Shown here one piece after another: positions 36,426 to 47,431 of a DNA stretch of 64,000 nucleotides. The notes beneath the pieces were generated by a model that worked only from the letters and a program-made list of their open reading frames with translations, was not told the origin of the DNA and ran no database searches. A program made the position numbers and the translations under genes. Source of the stretch: Dermatemys mawii (taxonomy: Eukaryota > Chordata > Testudines > Dermatemydidae). The first letter of the stretch is position 1. The number at the start of each line of letters is the position of its first letter. The DNA is taken from contig ML677366.1 of the NCBI GenBank assembly GCA_007922305.1, positions 10,037,433-10,101,432 of the forward strand, read 5' to 3'.

Positions 36426-36849
36426 AGATGGACAACTTGAGCTTGCGGGGCTCCGTAACTAGCCCCCTTTACAAACACTGCATGCACAGAAGCCAGCCCT
36501 CCTGGTTTTGCTCATTTCCATTTGGCAAGCAGTGACCTTTTTTTCTTCTTTCTTCCTTTTCCCATGAAATCTGAAGTCAACTGTTATTTTCACTTATTTC
36601 CTGTCCATGCACAAGACTCCTCAGCTCACTGAGAAGCAGTTTACAGCTGCAGCAGAAGGAGCACAAAATGTTGGAAGGCCTTGTGGAAAAAAAAAGAAGA
36701 GTGGCCTGTTTTCAGTTTGGCAAGAGGCGGGGAGAATTTGGGTTTGCTATTTCATTTTTTAAAAAATAGATCTGGAAATTCAGACTTTGGAAGAATCTCT
36801 TCATCCCATAATTGTTTAAAATGAAATACATTCAGACACATTCTATATT
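36426..36849. other. Unique noncoding spacer
   Basis: AT-rich with an A-run at about 36688-36696. Nothing recognised. Confidence 0.35.
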
Positions 36850-37085
36850 AAGGGTATGTGTATTAAATACTTAATAAATAGTTAATTAAGGTTTTAATAA
36901 ATGACGAATCAAATGGTACTGTTAGAAAGTCCCACCGGTGGCTTATAGCCATCAACTAATGTCCATCTAATCACCCACAATCCATGTTCTTCATCTCTGT
37001 AACATGCTGGTAACATCTACTCTTACGTTATTAACCCTTTCTAAACTGTTTATAAATGGCCCCTTTTATAAAATCGTGATCTGTG
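36850..37085. repeat. A/T-rich palindromic repeat (TTAATAAATAGTTAATTAAG)
   Basis: Phrases such as AATACTTAATAAATAGTTAA and TTTATAAATGGCCCC with TTATAAAATCGTGATC match an old A/T-rich amniote repeat. The family and exact borders are uncertain. Confidence 0.4.
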
Positions 37086-37894
37086 ATTCAAACGTGGGTG
37101 ATAACTTGAGACCAAGCTCTCCGCTGGTGAAGCTGATTTTCAGCTATTAAGGATCTGACAAATGGTTTCTACCCAACCTCACGCTTTTGTCGGAAATTTT
37201 GTTTCCTCTTGCTTAAACGATTTCGGGTACCCCAGTGACCTTTGCAGCAAACCTGGCTCAATGGATATGTCACAAAAGCGCCATACGGTTCTATGGCAGA
37301 AAACTTCTAGGACTCTAGCAGTGGCCCAGGTTGGAAAGTCCCCGCCTATCTCCAAATATGGTGTCGGGTTGTAACCAGCCTCCACGTGGATACACAAGTG
37401 GGAGGATAAGGCGCAAGCATCCTTTGCCTCCTCCTCCTCCACATTATGGTCCTAAGTCAGGGCAAGCTGCAGTTAGAGCCCTTGCATTGCCCTGAGCACG
37501 AGGGATGGCGGTGACTACTCCAAAAGGGCTAGAGATGCAAAGAAGAGGTGAAGTCCCAACCTTGCACCAAACAGCAGAGGAGAGTGCACTCTGGATCCTC
37601 CAGGGGGGTGGTTCAGCAGCTTTGCAGCTTTTCAGGCACAATGCATTCTGGGGGTTGCCGAGAGACAGCACAGCTTCACGCCAGCCCGTACTTACACTCT
37701 GCCCCGTTGGCACCCCTTGGTCCTTGGAAATGAACTTATCCTGTGCTAGCAAGCGGGACTCAGCATAGGGGTTAGCGTAATGTTCCAGTTACATACCCCA
37801 GCTATTCAAATTCAACTGCATCTTCGCAGGAGAGATGCCGCTGCTGCTGATCTCCCTGGGCCACACGGCACCAGATCCGAAGAGTAGAGACTCT
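37086..37894. other. Unique noncoding DNA
   Basis: Open frames on both strands (37162-37442 and 37444-37768) overlap each other and show no domain, so they look like chance in a GC-richer stretch. Confidence 0.4.
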
Positions 37895-38112
37895 GGGTGT
37901 ATGTCTACACTGGCGCTAGAAGGTGTCATTTCCAGCTCAAGTAGATGTATCCAAGCTAGCTGAGCGGTGCAAGCAGCACAAGGCTCTAGACCCTCAGAAC
38001 ACAACTCTCTCAGTACATACTCTGGTGGCTAGTCATTCCCACCGGGGCAACTGCCCTTTCAACGCTCTCTCAATCCATATAGCTACCTCCCAGCTCCAGT
38101 GTAGCCAGACCC
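37895..38112 (+). mobile_element. Harbinger-like MITE, diverged
   Basis: The left end GGGTGTATGTCTACACTGG and the right end CCAGTGTAGCCAGACCC are inverted repeats. TTA follows the right end, while the left flank is TCT. The interior has GATTTCCAGCTC-like and AAGCTAGCTGAGC motifs shared with related MITEs. No coding content. Confidence 0.65.
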
Positions 38113-41100
38113 TTAATCCTGGGATGTACGGAGGAGTTAGCTTCTAAGTCACCTTTCTGTAATTGCTGCTTGTCTCAAATATATCATTATCCAATGAGCA
38201 AGTCCTATTGTAATGGCACTCCCCTACCCCAGGAGCTTGGTTACAGGGGATTACGGTTAGCAAGAGAGGTTGTGGGGAAAGAAAACTGAAACAAAATGCT
38301 CTTTTAGGGGCGGGCCCACTCATTACCAACTCTAGGGGAGGTAGGGGCTGCTGTATGGTGGCTGCCTTAAAGTTTGTGGGGTATTTCATTCAATATGGGC
38401 TTGCTTCATTGCTTCAGACATCCTTCATGCTACAGCATACATGCAAAGAGGGTGATGAGGCAAATGAGGATGGAAAGGGGATTTCTTTCTTTGGGGATCT
38501 GTAATGGCCTGGTTAAGATTCTGAACCAATCATCTACATGCCTGCTCCAGACTTGGTCCACCTTAGCTTGTCTTTGAATCATTGTGAGTATATTGTACTG
38601 TACCTGGAGATATACAAATCAGAGTCTGGGGTTGCAATTACTCACACTTAAGAAGCAAAATAACTGCGGAAAGGTTTAGCATAGGTGAACGATCTACTAT
38701 GGTGATGTAGATTGGGTGATTTATCCAGATCAGAAACAACATGACAAACCATTGTCTCCTATGTCCCAAGGGCAAGGTTGAATATTGGGGGAAGTTAGCA
38801 AAATTAGTTCGATAAAGTTTTTCCATAAATCAGTTTTGCCCCATCATTATTAATTAAATTATTAATTTAACCAGAGGAGTGGCCCAAGTAACCAGCGTGT
38901 TCTCCAGTTCAGTACTCCCACACACCACTCAATCTTCTTCTCTGTTCACTTAGGACTGTCAGAGTTCTGTTCCTTTCTTCTGGGCTATATGTGGAGAGAG
39001 GAAATGACTTAACAGGACACTGACAATTGTTTTTAAGACTCAAGATAATAAATTGCCATAGTTAGTTTTTAATATCAGTTGGGCATTTCTTTGGAGTGTT
39101 ATTAGAGTGAGGCAAAGGAGAATAATAATATTCTCATCCATTATTGAGAATCCAAAGATAACTGTTGTGCATGAGGATTGGATAATGAAACTGACCAGTG
39201 TTGTTTAATTGCCCAGGCTCATGGATATGGAGCCAAAGATTTCTCGAAATCAGGCCTGAATCCCCAGGATTTGCCTCTTACTGAAATAGGGTTAGGTATT
39301 AACCTGATCCCTTCTAGAAAGAGCTGAAAGACACCCTCCTGGCCCAAACTTTCACAACTGATTACATTTGGTTTGCTGACTGAGGAAATGGAAGGGGACA
39401 ATGGGCTTTGGTTATATTGAGATCTGAATACCTTGACTTCAACTTTGTCAAGAGTCTGTGATGATGGGTACAAATTATTTTAATATAATAAATATAACAA
39501 ATATAATAAAACAAAATACAAAAAAAATAAATTAAAACCAATAAATATTGTTATTAAAACAAACTAACGTTATGCTGGAAGGTGTAAAATAGCTGTCAGC
39601 AACCATGTCTTTTCTCTATAGGCAACCACAGACCTCATTAAAGCTGGTAGGCATGCTAGCTACCCTTCATTCAGACTAAATGGAAGAAACAATAAAGCTC
39701 CTTTACGGTGTAAGATAGCTGAAATAACAGAAGCCACCACCCAACGTTCTAGGGCAGTCACCTAAAAGGTGGGAAAAGGGGCAGGAGTAATCAACATTTT
39801 CCTCCTTCTTCTCTGCAGCTCTTGCCATCAGCAACAGCCTTTTTGGCACCTCTCCTACCCATACCTTCCTCCTACTGCTATTATATAGTTCCCCTTTTCT
39901 GGTAAAAGGTATTAGGGTGCATTTTTTATGAAAGCAGTAGTACTAAATCAATTCACATATAAAGAAAGAAGCACTAAAGACAAGATAGGATTAGTGACGG
40001 AGGGGAGGGTGAGTCATGCTAACCATATAGAAAAGTGCTGAATGTTAGCTCTGGAATCTAAGTAATTAGTAACACATTTCAAATTCTGTCTCACACCATC
40101 ACTAACACACAGAGAACAGTACAGTGGAATGTAATTAACCCTGCTTCAGCTGTTCACTGATGATGCTTGTATAGTTGCATTAAGGATCATATGAAATCAA
40201 TGTTATATTTAATCCATTAAGGTAGGAAAGATGAGAAATTAAAACCTATCCTGGTATGTGTTTGCTTTCCCAGACACTTTGATTTAATCTTAGTGCCCTG
40301 GACCCCACAGAGGCAAACTTTGCTCATTGGGACATCATCTGGTTGATCATCACTGTGAAGTGCAAACAGACCAGGTGGGGAAGTGGACAGAAGCAGAAAC
40401 TGACACCCTAGATTAATGCAAAAAGCATCCAGAAAACAGACTTAATCAGATACCTGAGAAATCTCTCAGCACAGCAGCTTTTTATGCCACCCCTTTAATG
40501 GCCCAACATATGAGAAATGGCTGGAGAACAGAGGGTGTGTTCAAGGACCTTCTGTGAGCAATCCCCACTTAAAGAATGGTAATCAGGGCAATTAAAACAG
40601 AAATCGGGGGCTGCTCTAAACTGAGCCTTGGGTCCCCACCAGAACCTAGCCAATCCCACAATAAGAGGATGTTAAGGCAGCTTAAAACTACCTTTGCACC
40701 CAATTTCTGAGTTGCATCAGGCACAGAGAGGAACAGATGTAAGGAACTTGTCCATAAGTAATGAAGGATGAGAGAAACAGATAAAATATTGTGCACAAGC
40801 CAAAATGATTCACTATAGTTGGAATATTTTCAAACCCTTTTCCATGAGGCACCATCCAGTTGCTCTTTAAATATTGAAGAACAAAATCTGCTGGCTCCTG
40901 CACCAGTATTACAATTGGGAGGGAGAGTGGCTTTCCAGACTCTGCCATTCGGGCCCATAGTGATAGTGTCATTTATCAGCAGAAATGTGGCTTCCAGTGA
41001 GAGCTCACAGATGTGGATTTTAATTAAAAAAAATTAATTTTCAGCTCTGCGTTCCACTCTCTGTTCTTGGCCATAATGGCTTCTGGTGCCCAGCATGGGA

Positions 41101-41237
41101 ACCTTCACAAATCTACTCTGAGGAAAACTGGAACAGCTTCTTCCCAATACAACATCTCTGGTAAATGCCACTGCAGAATTTTTGACTGTTGCTGTTGAAC
41201 ATAAGACAAAACATGTATTGCGGATAAGAATCTAGGC
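38113..41237. other. Long noncoding region with an A/T-rich tract
   Basis: About 3.1 kb with no gene or interspersed repeat recognised. Bases 39478-39550 are almost pure A and T with ATATAATAAAACAAAATACA. GGTGTAAAATAGCTG (39580 area) and GGTGTAAGATAGCTG (39708 area) are near repeats about 130 bp apart. Confidence 0.45.
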
Positions 41238-41427
41238 CAGCAGTTCTCAGCCACTCCCACACTGGGACCCCATTACATTTTCCATACCAAGATCCTTCTT
41301 CCCATGGTTCTGGGACTACCAACATTTGGCAATATGGGAAGGGCTGGGCAACTGCTATCTCTATCCTCCAACACATGCTTGAAATTTCCCCTGGGGACTG
41401 CAACCCACGGGTTGAGATCCCCTACTG
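41238..41427. mobile_element. hAT (Charlie-like) non-autonomous element
   Basis: The left end CAGCAGTTCTCAGCCACTC and the right end GGGTTGAGATCCCCTACTG resemble the CAGxGGTTCTCAACC ends of Charlie-type hAT elements. Length is about 190 bp with no coding sequence. The 8-bp duplication is not clear. Confidence 0.7.
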
Positions 41428-41439
41428 TAGGGGATCACT

Positions 41440-42380
41440 ATTAAAAATTCTAAGTGTCAAATTTAGGCTGCTACGTAAGAGATTAAAATCTAGAACCGCC
41501 AGGGTAGCATTCTTTGGAATGCTTCCAGTTCCACACCCGGGGCCAGTTAGACAGGCAGAACTGCATGGTCTCAATGTGTGGATGAGACAATGGTGTTCAG
41601 AGAAGGGATTTAGGTAACTGAGAACCCCTTACAGGGAGGATGAGCTCCATCTAAACCAAAACGGAACCGGATTGCTGGCATGTAAAATTAAAAAGTTCAT
41701 ATAGCAGATTTTAAACTAAAGGCTGGGGGAAAGCCAACAGGTATGGAGGAGCACACATTTTGGACAGACACATCCCTCAGGGGAGGTTTATTAAAGGAAC
41801 TATTCTATAGCCTAGTAAAGAAGAGAGGATAGAAGTTGATAAAATACAGATAGGAACTGAAGAGAAACCGTCAAACGAAAAACAAGGCCCATTCAATTAC
41901 ATCACATGAAAACAGACAACTAAGTATTAACAAATTTTATAAGTGCTTGTATACAAATGCAAGAAGTCTAAATACTAAGATGGGTGAACCTGAGTTCCTC
42001 ATATTAATGAGAATATGGATAAAATAGGCATCACAAAAACTTAGTGAAATGATGATACAGTAATCAATGAGACACAGTAATACCAGGATACATAATATGC
42101 AGGAATGATAGAGTAAGTCGTACTGGTGGGTGAGGGACAATATATGTGAAATAAAACAAATATAGTAAAAGTCTTAAATGAATCAAACCTCTCCATAGAA
42201 TCTCTATGGATAGAAATGTTATTCTTGAATAATAAGAGTATAGCAATAGAAATATATTATCAACCACCTGACCAGGATGGCAACTGTGATTGTGAAATGC
42301 TACAAAAACAAAAAACCCAACAATGCAGGGGGATTTCAACTATCCCTATATTCACAAGGTGCATGTACTCTCAGGATGGG
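41440..42380 (+). pseudogene. CR1 LINE, broken ORF1 end and ORF2 endonuclease part
   Basis: The first part encodes GMLPVPHPGPVRQAELHGLN and WMRQWC, the esterase-like end of CR1 ORF1. The second carries endonuclease-type sequence, including NNKSIAIEIYYQPPDQDGNC (I-x-x-Y-x-P-P). Between and after these are stops and frameshifts, so nothing is translated intact. The copy is cut at about 42380 by CR1 sequence in the opposite orientation. A + strand reverse-transcriptase piece resumes at 42966, with roughly the middle of ORF2 missing. The DNA reads like the turtle CR1 that I know. Confidence 0.85.
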
Positions 42381-42963
42381 ATCATAGAATGTCAGGGTTG
42401 GAAGGGATCTCAGAAGGTCACCTAGTCAAATCCTCTGCTCAAAGCAGGACCAATCCCCTACTAAATCATCCCAGCCAGGGCTTTGTCTAGCCTGACCTTA
42501 AAAACCTCTAAGGAAAGAGATTCCACCACCTTCCTAGGTAACCCATTCCAGTGCTTCACCACTTTCCTAGTGGAAAAGTTTTCCTAATATCCAAGCTAAA
42601 CCTTCCCCTCTGCAACTTAACACCATTACTCCTTGTTCTGTCATCTGCTACCACTGAGAACAGTCTAGATCCATCCTCTTTGGAACCCCTCTTCAAGTAG
42701 CTGAAAGCAGCTATCAAATCCTCTCTCATTCTTCTCTTCTGCAGACTAAACAAACCCAGTTCCCTCAGCCTCTCCTCGTAAGTCATGTGCTCCAGCCCCC
42801 TGATCATTTTTGTTGCTCTCTACTGGACTCTTTCCAATTTTTCCACATCCCTCTTGTACTGTGGGGCCCAAAACTGGAGACAGTACTCCAGATGAGGCCT
42901 CACCAATGCCAAATAGAGAGGAATAATCACATCCCTAAATCTGATGGAAATGCCCCTGCTTAT
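42381..42963 (-). pseudogene. CR1 LINE, ORF2 C-terminus and 3' UTR, reverse orientation
   Basis: Minus-strand reading gives PLYLALVRPHLEYCLQFWAP, then QYKRDVEKLERVQ, then [40 protein letters not shown] and [11 protein letters not shown]. This is the RT thumb to C-terminal region of CR1 ORF2. Its 3' end at 42381 reads ATTCTATGAT, the CR1 terminal octamer. The open frames are broken near position 42807 and by later changes. The copy is truncated at its 5' end, where it meets + strand CR1 sequence. Confidence 0.9.
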
Positions 42964-42965
42964 AG

Positions 42966-43135
42966 AACGTATACTGTGGCCAGTACTATTCAACAGATTC
43001 ATAAATGGTCTGAAAACAGGGGAAAACACTGAGATGGCAAAGTTTCTAGATGACACAAAATTGCTCAAGATAGTTAAGTCCAAAGCTGAGTGCAAAGAGT
43101 TACAAGGGGACCTCACAAAGTATAAATATTCTAAG
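42966..43135 (+). pseudogene. CR1 LINE reverse-transcriptase fragment
   Basis: The + strand frame reads GPVLFNRFINGLKTG, then MAKFLDDTKLLKIV, then CKELQGDLTK. FLDD is the catalytic F-x-DD box of CR1-type reverse transcriptase, and the rest matches the surrounding RT palm. It is too short to function. It may be the continuation of the + strand CR1 at 41440-42380 after a deletion, or an independent fragment. Confidence 0.85.
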
Positions 43136-43194
43136 GGATAATTGCTATTAATCATCATTATTACCTTTGATTATTGTTTACGATGGGTTCTTAA

Positions 43195-43510
43195 ATTATT
43201 CTTATTTATTATTTGCCTCATTGTAGTGCTTAGGAGGCCAGTCATGGGCCAATATCCCATGATGCTCGGTGCTATACAAACACGCAACAAAAAGACAGTC
43301 CCTGCTCCCAAAAACCTCACAATCTTGGGAAGAAAATTAATCATTTGGCTCACTTTTTCGATCCAGAAGACAATGTTTTACAGAGATAGATAAATATTAT
43401 TAACCTCATTTTGCTGACAAGGAAACCGAGACACCAAGGTTCAGTGAATGACTCTAGGTTACACAGTGGAACCCAAACTGCCTGATTCCTAGCCTACTGT
43501 GAGATCAGAA
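43195..43510 (-). repeat. MIR-like SINE with 3' domain, reverse orientation
   Basis: The first half has CATTGTAGTGCTTAGGAGGC, GCTCGGTGCTATACAAACAC and AGACAGTCCCTGCTCCC, the reversed SINE tail also seen at 28405-28530. The second half has TGACAAGGAAACCGAGACAC, TCTAGGTTACACAGTGG and CCTGATTCCTAGCCTACTG, a reversed MIR core. Together they suggest one composite SINE about 315 bp long. Confidence 0.65.
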
Positions 43511-45334
43511 CTACTTAATCCATAGTCTTACCTGCCACTCCTTATATTCCTGTTCTCACTCATGGATAGTATTATACTGATGTTCGTTGAAATAATACTG
43601 GGCAACTGTCTGCACCCTCATGGGAGCAAGTTCTGAAGCTCTACTGGTGAGAAGAGCTTCTTAAAACCCAAATACAATGACATAACTAAATGTTGCGTTC
43701 TATTGGAATTCCTCTGCAAAGGGTCAGTAGGCATTACAGTGTGAAAACTAAATTACCATCCACATCACCTTACAGTACAGAAAATGTTCATCATGAAGTG
43801 CACACCTGTCCAGTGCAAAAAGCCTGCAGAGGCCATAGTAACTACTGCATTGTTTTCTTTGGTTCGGCTTTGGCAAGTCAGCTGTAAGTTTCCGAGACAT
43901 TGGCTGCATTGGGTGGACAAAGCTGATTAATACACACTTTGCTAACCATGGGATAGCCTCGCTTGGAAGAAATTCTAGGCCGTGCACACATTCCTAGCAA
44001 AGGGTACATTGCCTGAGTCGCTTATTTACCTGGCAGGCTTCAGCCAATGTAAAACTTGGTTTGGGGAGAGAGCAGGACCGAATGGTGCCCGTTGTCCACA
44101 GGCATATTGGAGCTGCAAAGATCCCACTTTCCCTCATCTTTTCCTACTCCCACCGCACCCAATTGTTTGACCATCTCTCCCTGGACACTGAGCAAACGGG
44201 AGGACTGGTGGGAAAAATATCCAGACAGGCTGGAAAAGAGCAGCTATAAATCACTTTTAGAGTGAGAAGGTTTCTCCAAACCCGATCAGAACTGACAGGA
44301 CTTTAGTATGATAATAATCCGCATTAGCTAGTTCCCCAAACAAGGCCAAACACAATCAGAAAAGACTGAAGCTTTTCTATTTGCCCCCTCGGATCACAAT
44401 TCCTCCTTTCGAAAGGCAAGAGCTTTTAGTTGCTGTATGTTTTCCACCAAAATGGGGCCCCAGATTCCAATAGTATCTCTCTCTGTCTCAGATGGGAACA
44501 AGCCCAGCACTCTGGAGCTCCTGTCCCTTCCCATCCCCGACACAGCTTCTGCCTTTTGTAACGAAAAACCCGCTGTCTTTTGGAAACTTCTCTGAATATT
44601 TTATGCCACTTTTTTTTTCATTCATTCACACGAAGGAAACAACAAGAGGGTCCTCTGATGAATGTTGCACATCGCCATGGTTACAGCTCAGAGATGCAGC
44701 AAAAAGCAATTATGATGGGACACGGAGGGAAAAAAAAGACATGCGCCTCTTTGTCAGAATTTCAGAACAGCTGTAATAACACGCCAGCACCCGAACCCGT
44801 TTAAAATAACTGAAATATTGTGGCGTGTTAAATGCCAGCACATTAGAAAAAAAAAAGGGGGGGATTTCAATGTCATATTATTTAAAAGGACAGGAAGCAT
44901 TAATGTCCAGCTGCACTTCCAGCTTGTTAAGGAATCAGGGGGGAAATAAGGGAAGGCAAATAAGCAACAGTTCAGGGACTTATATTTGAGATGTGAAATA
45001 AAGCGGTATTCAGAGGCACCAGTCTGCACTTGTTGCAGATTTAAGCTGACAGCAGCAATGGATTCCCTGTCTTTATGCCATGAGTGGTTTAATTTTTTCC
45101 CAGCAGTGATGGAGGTCCAGACAAGCCATGGCTCTGACCCTCCCCGCTCAAAGTGCTTACCAACCAGCATTCGTTTTTCACCACCCCCAGAGGTAAGTTA
45201 CATGATATTGTCCACAGTGGACACGAAAGGCTATAGGGCTCACAAGAACCCAAATGAAGCCGTGAAGAGCAATGTGCAGGTAAATCTTGATAGCCTGGAT
45301 TAGTGGTGTCGAAAGCATCCTTGACCAGGGGCTC
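43511..45334. other. Unique noncoding DNA, possible regulatory block
   Basis: No repeats are recognised. The stretch 44560-44960 is complex and repeat-free. It holds an RFX-like X-box (see 44671-44684) and GGCGTGTTAAATGCCAGCAC. Open frames here overlap on both strands without domains. Confidence 0.4.
44671..44684. promoter_or_regulatory. RFX X-box-like motif
   Basis: ATCGCCATGGTTAC is close to the imperfect palindrome GTTGCCATGGCAAC bound by RFX factors. It lies in unrepetitive DNA with no start site nearby, so if functional it would be a distal element. A 14-bp match can arise by chance. Confidence 0.3.
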
Positions 45335-45337
45335 TCA

Positions 45338-45614
45338 GGGCATGTCTACACAGCAATTAAACACCAGCATCTGGCCTGGCAAGGGTCCAGCTATGGGGCT
45401 GTAAAACTACTGTGTAGACATTCAGTCTTGGGCTGGACCCTGAGCTCTGGGACTCCTCGAGAGGGGAGGGTCCCAGAATCCAGGCTCCTGCTTGAGCCTG
45501 AATGTCTATACAGAAGTGTTTAGCCCCACAGCCTGAGCCCCGTGTGCTTGAGTCAGCTGACCTAAGCCAGCTGCAACCGTGCCACCAGTCTCTTACTGAT
45601 GTGTAGATGTACCC
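45338..45614 (+). mobile_element. Harbinger-like MITE with TCA duplication
   Basis: The ends GGGCATGTCTACAC and GTGTAGATGTACCC are near-perfect inverted repeats, flanked by TCA at 45335-45337 and 45615-45617. The centre is a GC-rich palindrome around CTCTGGGACTCCTC, with AGGCTCCTGCTTGAGC opposite a similar arm. 277 bp with no coding capacity. I recognise this family from turtle genomes. Confidence 0.85.
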
Positions 45615-45717
45615 TCAGACTCTGTGTTTTGGCTCCTCTGGTGGGGCCTGGAGAGCATCAGGGAGGATCCTGAAATGGCAGCCTGGGATTGACTCAGATT
45701 TCCTTGTGTGCCTGTTC

Positions 45718-45841
45718 TAGGAAGACCAGATGTCCCGATTTTATAGGGACAGTCCCGATTTTTGGGCCTTTTTCTTATATAGGCTCCTATTACCCCCCAC
45801 CTCCTGTCCTGGTTTTTCACACTTGCTGTCTGGTCACCCTA
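45718..45841 (+). mobile_element. 124-bp hAT-type MITE, copy 3, perfect 8-bp duplication
   Basis: The element TAGGAAGACCAGATGTCCCG...CTGGTCACCCTA is flanked by identical GCCTGTTC (45710-45717 and 45842-45849). It keeps TTTTATAGGGACAGTCCCGA and TTTTTCTTATATAGGC. The left terminal repeat has two changes against the right. It lies 100 bp beyond the TCA-flanked MITE. Confidence 0.92.
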
Positions 45842-46181
45842 GCCTGTTCCAGCCCCAAATCTAGCCAGTCTCACACACCTAGCGGGATGAGTAAGGTTTC
45901 TCCTGAAATGACCTCTCCTGGCTATCCAGGACTGCTTGAAAGGTCGTTTCATCTTCCTTTGCTCTTAGTGCTCCTTCCCTCAAAGGTGCCCAGTGGGACA
46001 GCCTGGAACTCCTGGGAAGGGAGGTACAAGAAAAGGAAGAAGCAGCCAATCAATTGCCTTGTTCCCTTTCCAGCAGGGAGGAGAAAGGGACAGAATGAGG
46101 GGACAGGGACACATGGGGCAACGGGCTAATGAGGACAAGATTCATGTTCCTCCTTGGGCCTCTGGTCTCTCTCCAGTTTCA

Positions 46182-46304
46182 AGAATCAGAGAGGTAGCCA
46201 TGTTAGTCTGGATCATGCATCCGATGAAATGGGTACTAGCCCATGAAAGCTTATGCTTCAATACTTTTGTTAGTCTTTAAGGTGTCGGAGGACTCTTTGT
46301 CGCT
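46182..46304 (+). mobile_element. 123-bp retrocopy with hammerhead-like core, 12-bp duplication
   Basis: Perfect 12-bp direct repeats TCTCCAGTTTCA (46170-46181 and 46305-46316) bracket the element, which shows insertion by retrotransposition or end joining. The sequence AGCCATGTTAGTCTG, CCGATGAAATGGG, CCCATGAAAGCTTATGC and TGTTAGTCTTTAAGGTG matches a repeat common in reptile genomes. The middle folds like a hammerhead: outer stem GCAT/ATGC, CCGATGA, stem ATGGG/CCCAT, then GAAA. Such cores occur in Penelope-like elements. The second core base is C rather than T, so cleavage is unlikely. Confidence 0.7.
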
Positions 46305-46316
46305 TCTCCAGTTTCA

Positions 46317-46675
46317 GTCTTTCCACCTCTGGAGAAGTCCTTGCTATAGAAATAAGCTCCTCCATTTTGCTGAGAGCCGTCAGGATGTACGAGGCACCTA
46401 TTTCATTCATCACAGATCTCTCTGAATCTCTAGCACGTGGAAAGCTGTGGCCTGGCTGCACTGGCTTTGACAGAAGTGGGACCTGATTTTGTAAAAAGTT
46501 TAAGAACAGCTGTCAGAATCCATCTGGTGAACGGCCTGGGCTTTTTGTGTGCTTGGGCACAAATTTTATTTTTTTTTCAATGATGCCCGGATCAGGTGAA
46601 AACACAGGCAGGAATGGAGGCCAGAGGCACAGATACTTGGATATGGAAATCAGAGGATGGTTGTATAGGGGCATG
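46317..46675. other. Unique noncoding spacer
   Basis: Nothing recognised. Confidence 0.35.
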
Positions 46676-46978
46676 CGATGTGGACAACATTCATGTTTTT
46701 ATCGCGATTCTCACAATATTTTGAGCTTTTCCTAAAGCCCGAGCTGCCGGAAGCAAGAAAGTGGCTGAGAATCTCAGCTTTCTTTTAAAAAAATAAAGTT
46801 TCTGGCCCCATTGGTGCTGGAAAAAAGCTTGGAAACATGAAGAAAAATACCTCACATAGGCTCAAAACCAGAAGGCAAATTAAAAAAAAAAAAATCAAAA
46901 CACCTTTAAAAAAATCCCAGCTCATGATTTTAGAAGGCCTGACTGGCTATTTTTGTTCATTTGGTGTTGGCAATACTG
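46676..46978. mobile_element. Amniote MITE with CAGTNTTGCCAAC-type ends
   Basis: The right end GTTGGCAATACTG, read in reverse, matches the left end CGATGTGGACAAC after a few changes. TTTTTATCGCGATTCTCAC near the left and CTCATGATTTTAGAAGG near the right are the usual subterminal phrases. About 303 bp, A-rich interior, no coding content, no clear duplication. Confidence 0.5.
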
Positions 46979-47338
46979 CATATGCACTGGAGAATGGACT
47001 AGCTTCGGGTTTATAGGAGTCTATAGCAGAGAGGAGGCATGTCATCTGTGGGATGAGGTCATGATCTAGCATTCCTGAGCTGTTACCCAACTAGTTCAAG
47101 ACCAGACTCAATATAGGAAAGGGAATGCCCATATAAATCCAACAGGTTGGTCACCAAAGCAAGGTCAAGGTGCATTAGCAGAGTGGAGTGTGCTGGAAAC
47201 CTGCACTAGCAAGGCTACTACTTCACTTGAGCACTGTGTAAGTGGTATTCAGGTCCAGTAGTGTAAAGCTGATGTACGTACAATGAAGTCAAAGCATTTA
47301 CTCCAGAATTTACACTAGCTCAAAACCTGGCCCTCAGT
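46979..47338. other. Unique noncoding spacer
   Basis: Nothing recognised. Confidence 0.35.
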
Positions 47339-47431
47339 CACAGAATCATAGAATATCAGGATTGGAAGGGACCTCAGGAGGTCATCTAGTCCAACCCCCT
47401 GCTCAAAGCAGGACTAATCCCCAACTAAATC
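47339..47431 (-). mobile_element. CR1 LINE 3' tail, reverse orientation
   Basis: CACAGAATCATAGAATATCA is the reverse of two CR1 terminal octamers (ATTCTATG, ATTCTGTG). It is followed by TTGGAAGGGACCTCAGGAGG, TCATCTAGTCCAACCCCCTG and CTCAAAGCAGGACTAATCCC. Only the last 90 bp of the element remain, a typical extreme 5' truncation. Confidence 0.9.

Noticed and set aside
44754..45170. 138-codon minus-strand open frame
   Set aside because: No domain. It crosses sequence that looks like noncoding conserved DNA and has no gene context.
45689..46129. 146-codon + strand open frame
   Set aside because: Its first third translates the hAT MITE at 45718-45841, so it cannot be a native gene start.
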